From Candidatus Hydrogenedentota bacterium (GTDB taxonomy: Bacteria > Hydrogenedentota > Hydrogenedentia > Hydrogenedentales > JAGMZX01): 64,000 nt of DNA. The position numbers and the translations under genes were made by a program. A model generated the notes under the pieces. It made no database searches. It had not been told where the DNA came from and saw only the letters and a program-made list of their open reading frames with translations. This document shows positions 17,142 through 24,395 of the stretch, one piece after another; the stretch's first letter is position 1, and every line of letters begins with the position of its first letter. The stretch lies in NCBI GenBank assembly GCA_029556545.1, contig JAKQEQ010000111.1, forward strand, positions 46,913-110,912, in the 5' to 3' direction.

Positions 17142-17816
17142 CTATCGCACGTTTATCGGAAACACGGCCTTCGCCGCGACCTGTTCGAAATATCGGTTTC
17201 GGTCCATCAGCACGAGACTCACCCGGACGGATTCCGGCGGCTCGGGCCGGCTCCAATGCCGGCTCCAGGCGCCCGCGCCGCCGTACTCGATGCACATCGA
17301 CAGCACGCGCACCCGGTCGTCCTGGATTATCGGCTGGCTCGCGCCCGCGGGTACGGCCGCGTCGAGCGCCCCGTAGACGCGCACGAGCCGCGGGCCGTCC
17401 GCGCCGCTGCGCGCGATCTTGTACATGACACGAAACCGCTCGATGACGCCGGTCGCGGGGTTGCGCCGCGCCGTCGGGAAAACGATCTGGTCGTCTTCAA
17501 GGCCCATCCGCCAGAACGGACTCGCCGGATCTTCCTCGACACGAACGGTCATCGCGCCCTCGACGCCGACGCCCGTTCGGCGCGGCGATACGAGTTGCCC
17601 GAAGTCCCGGCGCATCGCGTCGAAGCCCTGCTCCGCCGCCGCCAGCATCCGCGTGCGCAGATACTCGGTGCGCCAACGCCCGTCAATGCGGAAGAAGGCG
17701 ATCGAGCCCAACGTCGAGACCACGGCCAGCAGCGCGAGAACCGTCACCAACTCGATGAGGGAAAACCCGCCGACACGTGCGGCGCGGCCTTTCGAGCGTG
17801 GCGCGAATTGCTTCAT
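17142..17816 (-). CDS. gspJ: Type II secretion minor pseudopilin GspJ-like
   Basis: A 224-residue prepilin-like protein. The type III signal sequence is VGG before FSLIELVTVLALLAVVST, with Glu at position +5 of the mature protein, as required for PilD/GspO processing and assembly. The C-terminal domain includes FRVMYKIARSG and a Trp/Glu-rich stretch, consistent with GspJ. Its ATG overlaps the stop of gspI by four bases (ATGA), so the two are translationally coupled. It should form the pseudopilus tip trimer with GspI and GspK in the periplasm. Assignment rests on the prepilin motif, size and operon position. Confidence 0.85.
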   Translation of the reverse strand: MKQFAPRSKGRAARVGGFSLIELVTVLALLAVVSTLGSIAFFRIDGRWRTEYLRTRMLAAAEQGFDAMRRDFGQLVSPRRTGVGVEGAMTVRVEEDPASPFWRMGLEDDQIVFPTARRNPATGVIERFRVMYKIARSGADGPRLVRVYGALDAAVPAGASQPIIQDDRVRVLSMCIEYGGAGAWSRHWSRPEPPESVRVSLVLMDRNRYFEQVAAKAVFPINVR

Positions 17817-18331
17817 GACGCGCCCTCCACCCGAACCCGAGGAATCGCCGACGTCAACGACACGAGGCGTTCCCGGCCCGCGTCGGTCCATCCCACGACG
17901 ACCGTGACTTCGAGGTAGGGCGCGCCCGCCGCGGGTAGCCGCCCATAGGCGCGCCACGAGAATTGCCCGTATTCTCCGGATGTGCGCGACGCGGCCGCTT
18001 TCACGGCGGGCAAAGCGCTGGGCGGTTGCGGCGCGGCCCTGACGACGAGTGGCCGGATCTCAAACAATTCGAGATTGCCTGCGGCGGTCAGGGGCCAGGC
18101 GTACTGTTCGGGATGCCGCAGGACGGCGGCCAGTTGCTCCTCGGCAAGCGCCGCGGCGATGCGCTGGTGGCGACTGTTCGCGGAAAGGGCCAGGCTGCCG
18201 GTAAAAAGCGACGCCATCACGCCCGTGGCCACGGAAAGCACGGCCAGCGCCACGATCATCTCGAGCAACGTGAACCCGGAGCGTGAACCTGTCCGCCGTG
18301 ATCCTCTCGCGAACGTGCCGCGACGACCCAT
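17813..18331 (-). CDS. gspI: Type II secretion minor pseudopilin GspI-like
   Basis: A 172-residue prepilin with a clear class III signal: SRSG followed by FTLLEMIVALAVLSVATGVM, Glu at +5. The periplasmic part carries AALAEEQLAAVLRHPEQ and ends in a beta strand EVTVVVGW, the pattern of GspI/GspV-type minor pseudopilins. The ATG at 18331 has a strong RBS (AAGGAG); the upstream in-frame ATG at 18388 lacks one and would add residues before an already complete prepilin leader. First gene of the gspI-J-K-F operon; a promoter is predicted at 18428-18457 on the same strand. Confidence 0.85.
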   Translation of the reverse strand: MGRRGTFARGSRRTGSRSGFTLLEMIVALAVLSVATGVMASLFTGSLALSANSRHQRIAAALAEEQLAAVLRHPEQYAWPLTAAGNLELFEIRPLVVRAAPQPPSALPAVKAAASRTSGEYGQFSWRAYGRLPAAGAPYLEVTVVVGWTDAGRERLVSLTSAIPRVRVEGAS

Positions 18332-18427
18332 GCTTCTCCTTCCTCGCGCGAAGACCCGCCCGCGGCAACCGAAACGGCCATACTCCACAACAGAACATCC
18401 GCAGCCGGGTGCTTCCTCCGTACGGTT

Positions 18428-18457
18428 ATCGTAGCCGCAGCTGGTCGATTATGTCAA
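18428..18457 (-). promoter_or_regulatory. Promoter for the gspI-J-K-F operon
   Basis: On the minus strand TTGACA (18457-18452), an 18-bp spacer and TACGAT (18433-18428). The first gene starts about 97 bases downstream. Confidence 0.5.
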
Positions 18458-18488
18458 TGCCCCGAACGCGACGGGAAACCGAAGGGTG

Positions 18489-18517
18489 TTGACATTTTCG
18501 GGCGCGCGCCATACGCT
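18489..18517 (+). promoter_or_regulatory. Promoter for the NeuD-like acyltransferase gene
   Basis: TTGACA (18489-18494), a 17-bp GC-rich spacer and TACGCT (18512-18517). A transcript would pass through the palindromic repeat at 18533-18586 before the start codon at 18610. Confidence 0.45.
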
Positions 18518-18532
18518 GGCGATCACGCGGCG

Positions 18533-18586
18533 CGTGGCATGGGCGTCCCGCCCATGAACAATCACGGGCAAGATGCCCGTGCCACG
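18533..18586. repeat. REPIN-like double hairpin (best copy)
   Basis: Two adjacent hairpins, CATGGGC-gtccc-GCCCATG and CACGGGC-aagat-GCCCGTG, sit between outer inverted arms CGTGGCA and TGCCACG. The right half is close to the reverse complement of the left half. Related copies or partial copies lie at 16151, 25613, 31192, 42368 and 42686. Confidence 0.8.
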
Positions 18587-18609
18587 AGCGGATTGCAGGA
18601 GATTACATC

Positions 18610-19269
18610 ATGCGGTTGTACGGCATTGTCGGCGCGGGCGGATTCGGCAGGGAGGTAATCCCCGTCGCACGGGAGATGCTCGCGTCTCTGCATAAAGCGG
18701 ACGACTTCGAGTTGGTTTTCGTCGTCGAGGGCGGCGAAACCGGCGTGATCAACGGGCACAGGGTCATGGCGGACCACGATTTCCTGGGCGCGGGCGAGGA
18801 AAAGTTCTTCAACATCGCCATCGCGGACTATAGGGCCCGCGAGCGAATCGCCGGAAGGTTCATCGAGGCCGGCGCGCGGCCCTTTTCGATCTTCGCGCGG
18901 AACTGCGTCCGCTTCGACGCGAACGAAATCGGCGAAGGCGCGATATTCTGTCCGTTTACGATGATCACGTCGAACGCCACGATAGGCCGCTTCTTTCACG
19001 CCAACCTCTACTCCTACGTCGCGCACGATTGCCGCATCGGCGACTTCGTCACTTTCGCGCCGAGCGTGCACTGCAACGGGCGCGTCGTCGTCGAGGACTA
19101 CGCCTACGTCGGCACGGGCGCGGTGATCCGGCAGGGCAGCGACGCGAAGCCGGTCGTCATCGGGCGCGGCGCGGTGGTGGGCATGGGGGCGGTAGTCACG
19201 AAGAGCGTCGAACCCTTCACCACCGTCGTGGGCAATCCCGCCCGACCCCTCGAAAAGAAGCAGGAATAG
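18610..19269 (+). CDS. NeuD/PglD-family sugar O- or N-acyltransferase (left-handed beta-helix)
   Basis: A 219-residue cytoplasmic enzyme. The N-terminal nucleotide-sugar-binding part has YGIVGAGGFGREV (residues 4-16), as in PglD and NeuD. From about residue 100 it shows hexapeptide repeats of a left-handed beta-helix (IGEGAIFCPFTMITSNATIG, VVEDYAYVGTGAVI, IGRGAVVGMGAVVTKSV) with the catalytic His region YVAHDCRIGDFV, and ends with the usual VVGNPARPL. It would acetylate a sugar or nucleotide-amino-sugar for a surface glycan; the substrate cannot be stated. GGAG lies before the ATG. It stands alone, with no polysaccharide cluster beside it. Confidence 0.87.
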   Translation: MRLYGIVGAGGFGREVIPVAREMLASLHKADDFELVFVVEGGETGVINGHRVMADHDFLGAGEEKFFNIAIADYRARERIAGRFIEAGARPFSIFARNCVRFDANEIGEGAIFCPFTMITSNATIGRFFHANLYSYVAHDCRIGDFVTFAPSVHCNGRVVVEDYAYVGTGAVIRQGSDAKPVVIGRGAVVGMGAVVTKSVEPFTTVVGNPARPLEKKQE

Positions 19270-19363
19270 GGGTTCCATCCGACGCCGCGCGCCACCCCGT
19301 CATTCCCGCGAAAGCGGGAATCCAGCAATACGCGCGCGTCGCGCGAGGGGGCCGTACGGCGAC

Positions 19364-19392
19364 TTGACAACGCTTTAGCAATTCCTTATAAT
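19364..19392 (+). promoter_or_regulatory. Consensus promoter of the DtxR-family regulator gene
   Basis: Perfect hexamers TTGACA (19364-19369) and TATAAT (19387-19392) at 17 bp. The operator at 19394-19407 begins two bases after the -10 box, covering the expected transcription start. Confidence 0.75.
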
Positions 19393-19393
19393 T

Positions 19394-19407
19394 TTAGGCG
19401 TTCCTAA
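19394..19407. promoter_or_regulatory. Probable operator for the DtxR-family regulator (autoregulation)
   Basis: TTAGGCGTTCCTAA is an imperfect palindrome whose TTAGG and CCTAA half-sites match known DtxR/IdeR-type boxes. Its position across the start of transcription would give metal-dependent self-repression. A near copy lies at 20021-20034. Confidence 0.6.
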
Positions 19408-19425
19408 TATGAAAGGGCGCCTGCG

Positions 19426-19974
19426 ATGGTGAAGCGGCTGTCCGCGAGCCTCGAAAACTACCTGCGCACGATCTTCGAGATCATCGGCGATCAGGAGGCG
19501 GTCCGCGCGAAAGACATCGCGGCGCGCATGGGCGTGCGCGGCGCGTCCGTTACCGGCGCGTTGCGCGCCCTGGCCAAGCGCGGCCTGATCAACTACGAGC
19601 CCTACGGCGTGATTACCTTGACGCCCGGCGGGCAGCGCGCGGGCAAGGAGTTGTCCCGGGCGCGGCACGCGCTGAGCGACTTCCTCGTGACCGTGCTCGC
19701 CGTGGACAGAGGCCGCGCGGAGGAGGCCGCCTGCAAGATGGAGCACGCGGTGTCGCCCGAGATCATGGGGCGGTTCCGGGAGTTCTTCGAGTTCATGAAC
19801 GCCTGTCCCTACGCGGGCGCGGCCTGGATAAAAGGTATAGGATTTCATTGTAAGAGCCACCAGGACGCGCGGGGTTGCGAACGATGTGTCAACCCCCGAT
19901 TCGAGGCGAAACGCCGCGCGATCGCCTCGAAACGCAAGGCCGCGACGCCCGCGGCGGCCAAGGCGGGCGCGTAG
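19426..19974 (+). CDS. DtxR/MntR-family metal-dependent transcriptional regulator
   Basis: A 182-residue protein with an N-terminal winged helix (residues 1-70: SLENYLRTIFEII, VRAKDIAARMGVRGASVTGALRALAKRGLINYE) and the DtxR dimerisation/metal domain. The ligand motif C-x2-E-H occurs at 103-107 (AACKMEHAVS), the same C-E-H pattern as DtxR (Cys102, Glu105, His106), with H81 in the helix before it. This favours an iron- rather than Mn-type sensor, but metal identity is inference. There is no SH3-like third domain; instead a Cys/His tail (FHCKSHQDARGCERC, 140-154) may bind another metal ion, followed by a basic Ala/Lys tail. The promoter carries a matching operator, indicating autorepression. Confidence 0.88.
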   Translation: MVKRLSASLENYLRTIFEIIGDQEAVRAKDIAARMGVRGASVTGALRALAKRGLINYEPYGVITLTPGGQRAGKELSRARHALSDFLVTVLAVDRGRAEEAACKMEHAVSPEIMGRFREFFEFMNACPYAGAAWIKGIGFHCKSHQDARGCERCVNPRFEAKRRAIASKRKAATPAAAKAGA

Positions 19975-20020
19975 CGCGGCGAACCATGGATCTGAAACGG
20001 GATGCGGCATGGCCGCAATG

Positions 20021-20034
20021 TTAGGCGTGGCTAA
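20021..20034. promoter_or_regulatory. Second DtxR-type operator
   Basis: TTAGGCGTGGCTAA shares 12 of 14 positions with the operator at 19394-19407 and also keeps the TAAT that follows. It lies 57 bp before the probable start of the next small gene, suggesting that the regulator controls it too. No clear -35/-10 pair was identified beside it. Confidence 0.5.
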
Positions 20035-20090
20035 TAGTGCTAGCGTCGACTAATTCAGAGCGTTCGAGCGACGCCCCGCCCGAGGCGCGG

Positions 20091-20342
20091 GTGCTGACCG
20101 AGAGCCTGGCGGAACTCGAACGGGTCATCGCGCGGCACAGGCGCCTGCTCGAAGGCATGGCGGCGCCGGGCGCGCGCGCGGACGCGGGCTGCGCCGAGGC
20201 GGCGTGCCCCTGCCGCCGGGTGCTGCGCGACACGCTCGTCGAGTCCATCGCGGTGCTGGAGGAGACACGCAAGGCGTTCAAGTCGAAGCAATTGGCCGCG
20301 TTGCGGCGAAAGTTGATGAGGACGCTGGCGGAACACGTTTAG
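20091..20342 (+). CDS. Small conserved helical protein with Cys motif, probably in the DtxR-like regulon
   Basis: An 83-residue, mostly helical protein that I recognise only as a small conserved hypothetical type. It contains GCAEAACPCRRV (three close Cys) and a basic C-terminal helix FKSKQLAALRRKLMRTL. The GTG at 20091 has GAGG five bases upstream; the frame stays open to a GTG at 20037, but that codon directly abuts the operator and has no RBS, so the shorter form is preferred. The gene follows the DtxR-like regulator and has a matching operator upstream and a strong terminator downstream, so it is a single-gene unit. A role in metal handling is inferred from regulation and Cys content only. 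Confidence 0.6.
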   Translation: MLTESLAELERVIARHRRLLEGMAAPGARADAGCAEAACPCRRVLRDTLVESIAVLEETRKAFKSKQLAALRRKLMRTLAEHV

Positions 20343-20397
20343 CGTCGCGGTTGCGGGGCGGGTCCTGCGGGCCGAAATGACAGGTTCGGAAAGCGAG

Positions 20398-20451
20398 GAC
20401 ACGACCGGTTTCGAAGTGGTGTGGAACTTCGAGGCGGTCGTGTCTTTTTTT
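20398..20451 (+). terminator. Rho-independent terminator with long stem and T7 tract
   Basis: Arms GACACGACC (20398-20406) and GGTCGTGTC (20436-20444) close an inner stem TCGAAGT/ACTTCGA and a short loop, followed directly by seven T (20445-20451). It ends the small Cys-protein gene and separates it from the DUF1559 gene. Confidence 0.85.
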
Positions 20452-20501
20452 GTTGGAACGAAGACGAAAGAAGGGCCGAACAGGCGCAGAGGAGATGGCA
20501 C

Positions 20502-21407
20502 ATGCGGTCGAAGAAGAAGTATGCGGGGTTTACGTTGATCGAGTTGCTCGTGGTCATCGCGATCATCGGCATCCTGGCGGCAATTCTGTTGCCGGCGCTG
20601 GCGCGGGCGCGCGAGGCCGCCCGAAGGGCAAGCTGCCAGAACAACCTGAAGCAACTCGGGCTCGCACTCCAGATGTATTCGGACGAAGCGCCGGGCGAAC
20701 GGCTGCCGCCGCGCCGCGCGTTCAACTGCAACGGGACGCTATCGAGCACGATGATCTTCGACGGCGTCGCCATGATCCCCGAGTACCTTACGGACGCCAA
20801 TGTCGTCTGGTGCCCGTCGTGGGCCAAGCAGGCGACGCCGCTCGAACGCTATGACGGCGACGGCAACCAGAACGGCGTCATCGAGCCGTGTGAGGTGCGC
20901 AAGGAACCCTACGACTACACGGGCTGGCTGATCATGGACGACTTCAACGTCCTCGGCTTCGCGAAGATCAGTCAGGAAGGCACGGGCCCCGGCGGGCGCT
21001 GGGAGGAAGCCGAGTACATGGACACCCCGTGGGGCGAACTCGCCGCCGAAAACGCGCTTTCCCAAGGGCGCGCCAGCGACGAAGACTTCCGCGTGTCGCC
21101 CGCCCACGCCAAGACGCAAGCGGACGGCGGCGACACGATTTACCGGCTCCGGCGCGGGATCGAGCGGTTACTGATCACGGACATCAACAACCCCGCCGCG
21201 ACAAGCCAGGCCGCAAGCCGGGTTCCGGTCGTGTGGGACCACATCAGCACGCTCACGGGCGATTTCTCCCACGTGCCCGGCGGCGGTAACGTCTTGTACC
21301 TCGACGGGCACGTCGATTACCTGCGGTATCCCGCGGACCGCTTCCCGATGACGCCCGACAGCGCGCGCATCTTCGGCCGCTACGACCGCCCCTTCGACGG
21401 GTTCTGA
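20502..21407 (+). CDS. DUF1559-type pseudopilin (H-x9-DG protein)
   Basis: A 301-residue prepilin-like protein with a classical type III leader: YAG before [20 protein letters not shown], Glu at +5, then [20 protein letters not shown], typical of the planctomycete-type pseudopilins. The C-terminal motif [17 protein letters not shown] is the H-x9-DG-type signature of the family. These proteins are processed by a prepilin peptidase and exposed at the cell surface or periplasm; their exact function is unknown and genomes often carry dozens. The RBS AGAGGAGA precedes the ATG. A calcium-binding-like loop ([15 protein letters not shown], about residues 124-138) is present inside the globular domain. 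Confidence 0.9.
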   Translation: MRSKKKYAGFTLIELLVVIAIIGILAAILLPALARAREAARRASCQNNLKQLGLALQMYSDEAPGERLPPRRAFNCNGTLSSTMIFDGVAMIPEYLTDANVVWCPSWAKQATPLERYDGDGNQNGVIEPCEVRKEPYDYTGWLIMDDFNVLGFAKISQEGTGPGGRWEEAEYMDTPWGELAAENALSQGRASDEDFRVSPAHAKTQADGGDTIYRLRRGIERLLITDINNPAATSQAASRVPVVWDHISTLTGDFSHVPGGGNVLYLDGHVDYLRYPADRFPMTPDSARIFGRYDRPFDGF

Positions 21408-21726
21408 AACGCGCCTCCGAACCCGCACGAAAGTGACGCGCGATACATTACACTGCCGAGTTGGTGTCTCCAGGAGATGCCAAGTGCCCTAACGCTCGAC
21501 TACGAAAGCGCACTTTGGCCTTCTCACCCCGTAGTAGACTTGATCCGACACCAGAACTTCGCCATACTGCGAGCACCCGGCACTCAGAACGGCGGAATGA
21601 CGGAATTGACGGCGTATTGAGCATTCTTGTCCGTACTGAGAACTGTCGGAGTAGACCAACTTGTTTTGAATTGCTTCTTGTTTGGTGATTCTGGGGAACC
21701 CCAAGTCAGACTGTGGAGGAATAGCC
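21408..21726. other. 319-bp intergenic region, lower GC than surroundings
   Basis: No gene seen. It marks the left edge of a low-GC patch that continues through the next gene. A possible promoter is TTGATC (21540-21545), 17 bp, CATACT (21563-21568). GTGGAGGA just before 21727 is the RBS of the next gene. Confidence 0.5.
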
Positions 21727-22860
21727 ATGCGGACCCTTAAGGAGAAGTTTACCGAGAAGCCCGTCGAGTTAACCTGCGCTCTGGCAATGGCGTTGGCCGG
21801 TATCGGCCTGACTCTACTGGAGGATTATTTCTTTTGGCAAGCTGTTGGGGGTGTGCTGGCTGCTCTTGGAGGAGTATTATCCTCATGGGCGGTAACTGCT
21901 ATCGATACTACCGCAAAGGCAAGAGCCATTCTAAGAGCAGAACTGCAAATGACAACTAGACATCTCGCGGACGTCGCGGGAAAAATTAGCCGCGCAATTC
22001 AAGAATCGCATGCTGAAAGTTTGGACCCCGCGAAGGCGTTAGACAGAATAGCGCAGTTTACCAGTACGATTTATAATGTAGTACATGATTTGCACCTTGT
22101 CAGCGGAAGTGAAGTGAATTTTCAGAATGTTCTAGACACGGTTAGTGTCTGTGAAGATGTCGCCGCCGCCGTGGAACGGAGATTGGCGGCCGAAGATGGA
22201 GACGTCGTGGATCCGCAGGAAATCGCCGAGATGGGCAAGGCGATATCGCTTCTTCGCATGGAACTGGCCTCCGCAAGGCGGTCAATTGCCAACCCTGAAG
22301 CCCCCAAGAGAAATGAGAAAGTCAGTTGCCCCAGCTGCAGCGCGTGGGCTGAAGTGGGCTTGGGGACAATGCCGGGCGATAGCGCCGTAGCGACATGTTC
22401 GCAATGTGGAGTTCGTTATCATATTCACAGACAGTCCAACGGCTTTGTATTCACAAAGCCGTGGGGGGGGGATCAAGTAACTCGCGTCGTAGCGCAATGT
22501 CAGAACTGCAAGGAAGACGTTCCTCTCAATTTCAAGAAGAACAGAGAAGAAGAAATGCGCTTGTGTATGCGCTGTGGCTATAAGCTTCTCATAAACGTCA
22601 ATGGAGACATCCTGCATTGTGAAAAGCGCGACATTCAGCGCGCAACGGCTTGGGAGAGAAGTGGCAGCAGGATATTCCTTGTGTGCCCTATCTGCAGCGG
22701 ACACGTGCCCGCCATCTGGTGGGATAACAAGAAATACAAGGGAGCGTGCAATACGGATGAAGTAGTAGTGGAGATTGATCGCTCTGAGGTTGATCTTGCT
22801 GAACAGTCTAAGGAAATCGTGAGTCTTGCCGCGGTTGGACATGAAGAGATTGATGTTTGA
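21727..22860 (+). CDS. Membrane-anchored multi-zinc-ribbon protein of unknown function
   Basis: A 377-residue protein I do not recognise. Residues about 12-58 are hydrophobic with two probable membrane helices (LTCALAMALAGIGLTL, AVGGVLAALGGVL). Residues 60-190 are helical and charged. The C-terminal half holds Cys pairs typical of zinc ribbons: CPSC and CSQC (about 200-225), CQNC and CMRC (about 255-280), and CPIC with a later single Cys. Two of the ribbons have rubredoxin-like knuckles. The gene is clearly lower in GC and uses A/T-ending codons more than its neighbours, suggesting acquisition from elsewhere. The ATG at 21727 has GGAGGA upstream. Role unknown; metal or nucleic-acid binding is possible. 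Confidence 0.75.
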   Translation: MRTLKEKFTEKPVELTCALAMALAGIGLTLLEDYFFWQAVGGVLAALGGVLSSWAVTAIDTTAKARAILRAELQMTTRHLADVAGKISRAIQESHAESLDPAKALDRIAQFTSTIYNVVHDLHLVSGSEVNFQNVLDTVSVCEDVAAAVERRLAAEDGDVVDPQEIAEMGKAISLLRMELASARRSIANPEAPKRNEKVSCPSCSAWAEVGLGTMPGDSAVATCSQCGVRYHIHRQSNGFVFTKPWGGDQVTRVVAQCQNCKEDVPLNFKKNREEEMRLCMRCGYKLLINVNGDILHCEKRDIQRATAWERSGSRIFLVCPICSGHVPAIWWDNKKYKGACNTDEVVVEIDRSEVDLAEQSKEIVSLAAVGHEEIDV

Positions 22861-23214
22861 GTCACTCCCAGCCGGCAGAAGATGGCAACAAGGGGAAAGA
22901 TCGAGGAAGTCTCTTCGACAGGACGAAATTGCCACTGAGTGGGGCATCTGCACGAAACACATTCCGATATTGAATTAACGCGGGAAGACTGCGCATGAGG
23001 AGTCTTGGCATATTTCGTCCCCGTTGCGCCACTCGGCGGCACAGCATACGCGTGCGGTGCTTAGCATCGCGGGAGTACTTGACCCGGTCTTACACCATGT
23101 CGCTCTCCGGCGCGCTGAGGCGCGCGACGGGTCCCGCGCCGAGCACCGGGCGATGCGTGCCCCCGCCGGAGCGGCGTCACGAGGAGAAGCTGTGCTCGGG
23201 GATGAGTCAACGGG
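22861..23214. other. 354-bp region between convergent genes
   Basis: Contains the right edge of the low-GC patch (to about 22990), then GC-rich sequence. Several short frames are open but none has an RBS or recognisable product. No clear terminator with a T-run was seen. Confidence 0.5.
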
Positions 23215-24387
23215 TCAAAACAGACACGCCTGAAGGGGCCGGACCCGCCATACTTTCGGGGATCGGACCCGGGGCCGGATTTCGCCGCTTGCAATGATGA
23301 CCGGATCGTTTACCGAATCGATTCCCCAGCGGACCGCCGTCGTCGTCACGTGGTTGGCCGGCATCGGCCCCCCGCTGGTCCAGGTGTTGGTGACGGTATG
23401 GTACGCGAGCGCCTCTTTCGGGAAGCCGGGGTGGGCGTTCTTGAGGATGTCGGCCTGGTGAAACATGCTGCCGTCATCGCCGCCGAGGACCAAGACGTGG
23501 CTCCGCCCCACGGCGATGGCCGCGCCCGCCATGACGCAGCGGGGCGCGTCGGCGCGTCGCCGCCAGGGACCGTCCTCTCCTCCGGTTTCGCGATCAAATC
23601 GATCCGGCGCGCATTTGGCGGGCGTGAATTCGTAGACATCGGTGAGGAATTCGGTCTCGCCCGTCTCCCCCACGCGCCGGCCGCTGATGACGTACACGCA
23701 GTCATCGGATCCATTGTGCTGCGCGACCACGACCGCAAAGGCTCTGGGCGGCCCGGGCCACGGCGGCAGCCGCCGCCATCCGAATCCTTCCGCGCCGATG
23801 TCGGCGAGGTCGATCGTCCAGAAATGGGGCTCGGCGGTTTCGAGGTCAAGTCCCGTCGCGCCGCCCGCCACGTAGACCTTGTCGCCGACGGCGGCCGCGC
23901 CGGCATACGTGCATGGCGCGGGCAGGCTCGGCATGGGATGCCGATCGACTGTTTCGGTCTCCGCGTTCCATCGCAGCAGGAAGACGTCCGCGAAGACGCA
24001 GTCGGCGTCATTGCCGCCGATGCACAGCACGCCCCGGCGCGTCGAGACGGAAGCGCCATAGGCCACGGGCCGGTCGAGCTTCGCGCCCGGGACCCATCGA
24101 TACGACGGCGGGTCTGTCTTCGTATTCTTCAGCAGGACGTAGACATCGTCATGCCATGCCTTGGCCGTCTCCCAGACGGGTTCGGGAAAGTTCGCGCCGC
24201 CGGCCACGATAAGCGCGTCGCCGTCCACGCCGACAAAAGGCCCGGCGAGCCCGAGTTGGCGGTCCGCGCCGGGCGGGGGCGGCAATTCCGGGAGTTCCGC
24301 CCATTCGAGCAACGTCCCGGCGCCCGCGGCGTCGCCAAACGCGCCACAACACATGCCGAACACCGCCAGGTATGCCGCCAACCGCAT
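23215..24387 (-). CDS. Kelch-type cyclically permuted mutarotase (NanM-like)
   Basis: A 390-residue exported protein with signal peptide (LAAYLAVFGMCCGAFGDAAG) and six kelch blades. Typical elements are DALIVAGGANFPEPVWE, VLCIGGNDADCVFADVF, KVYVAGGATG, CVYVISGRRVGE and VLVLGGDDGSMFH, and the protein ends with the family's SGEIRPRVRSPKVW. Relatives include N-acetylneuraminate epimerase NanM and the cyclically permuted mutarotase family, which convert sugar anomers in the periplasm. The gene starts 8 bp after the GH-A glycosidase gene, so the pair is an operon: the glycosidase releases a sugar and the mutarotase equilibrates it. Whether the substrate is sialic acid is not shown; no nan gene is nearby. 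Confidence 0.85.
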   Translation of the reverse strand: MRLAAYLAVFGMCCGAFGDAAGAGTLLEWAELPELPPPPGADRQLGLAGPFVGVDGDALIVAGGANFPEPVWETAKAWHDDVYVLLKNTKTDPPSYRWVPGAKLDRPVAYGASVSTRRGVLCIGGNDADCVFADVFLLRWNAETETVDRHPMPSLPAPCTYAGAAAVGDKVYVAGGATGLDLETAEPHFWTIDLADIGAEGFGWRRLPPWPGPPRAFAVVVAQHNGSDDCVYVISGRRVGETGETEFLTDVYEFTPAKCAPDRFDRETGGEDGPWRRRADAPRCVMAGAAIAVGRSHVLVLGGDDGSMFHQADILKNAHPGFPKEALAYHTVTNTWTSGGPMPANHVTTTAVRWGIDSVNDPVIIASGEIRPRVRSPKVWRVRPLQACLF

Positions 24388-24395
24388 AGACGCCG

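Noticed and set aside
22995..23297. 100-codon frame between convergent genes
   Set aside because: Runs into the 3' end of the mutarotase gene on the opposite strand; low-complexity product without RBS.
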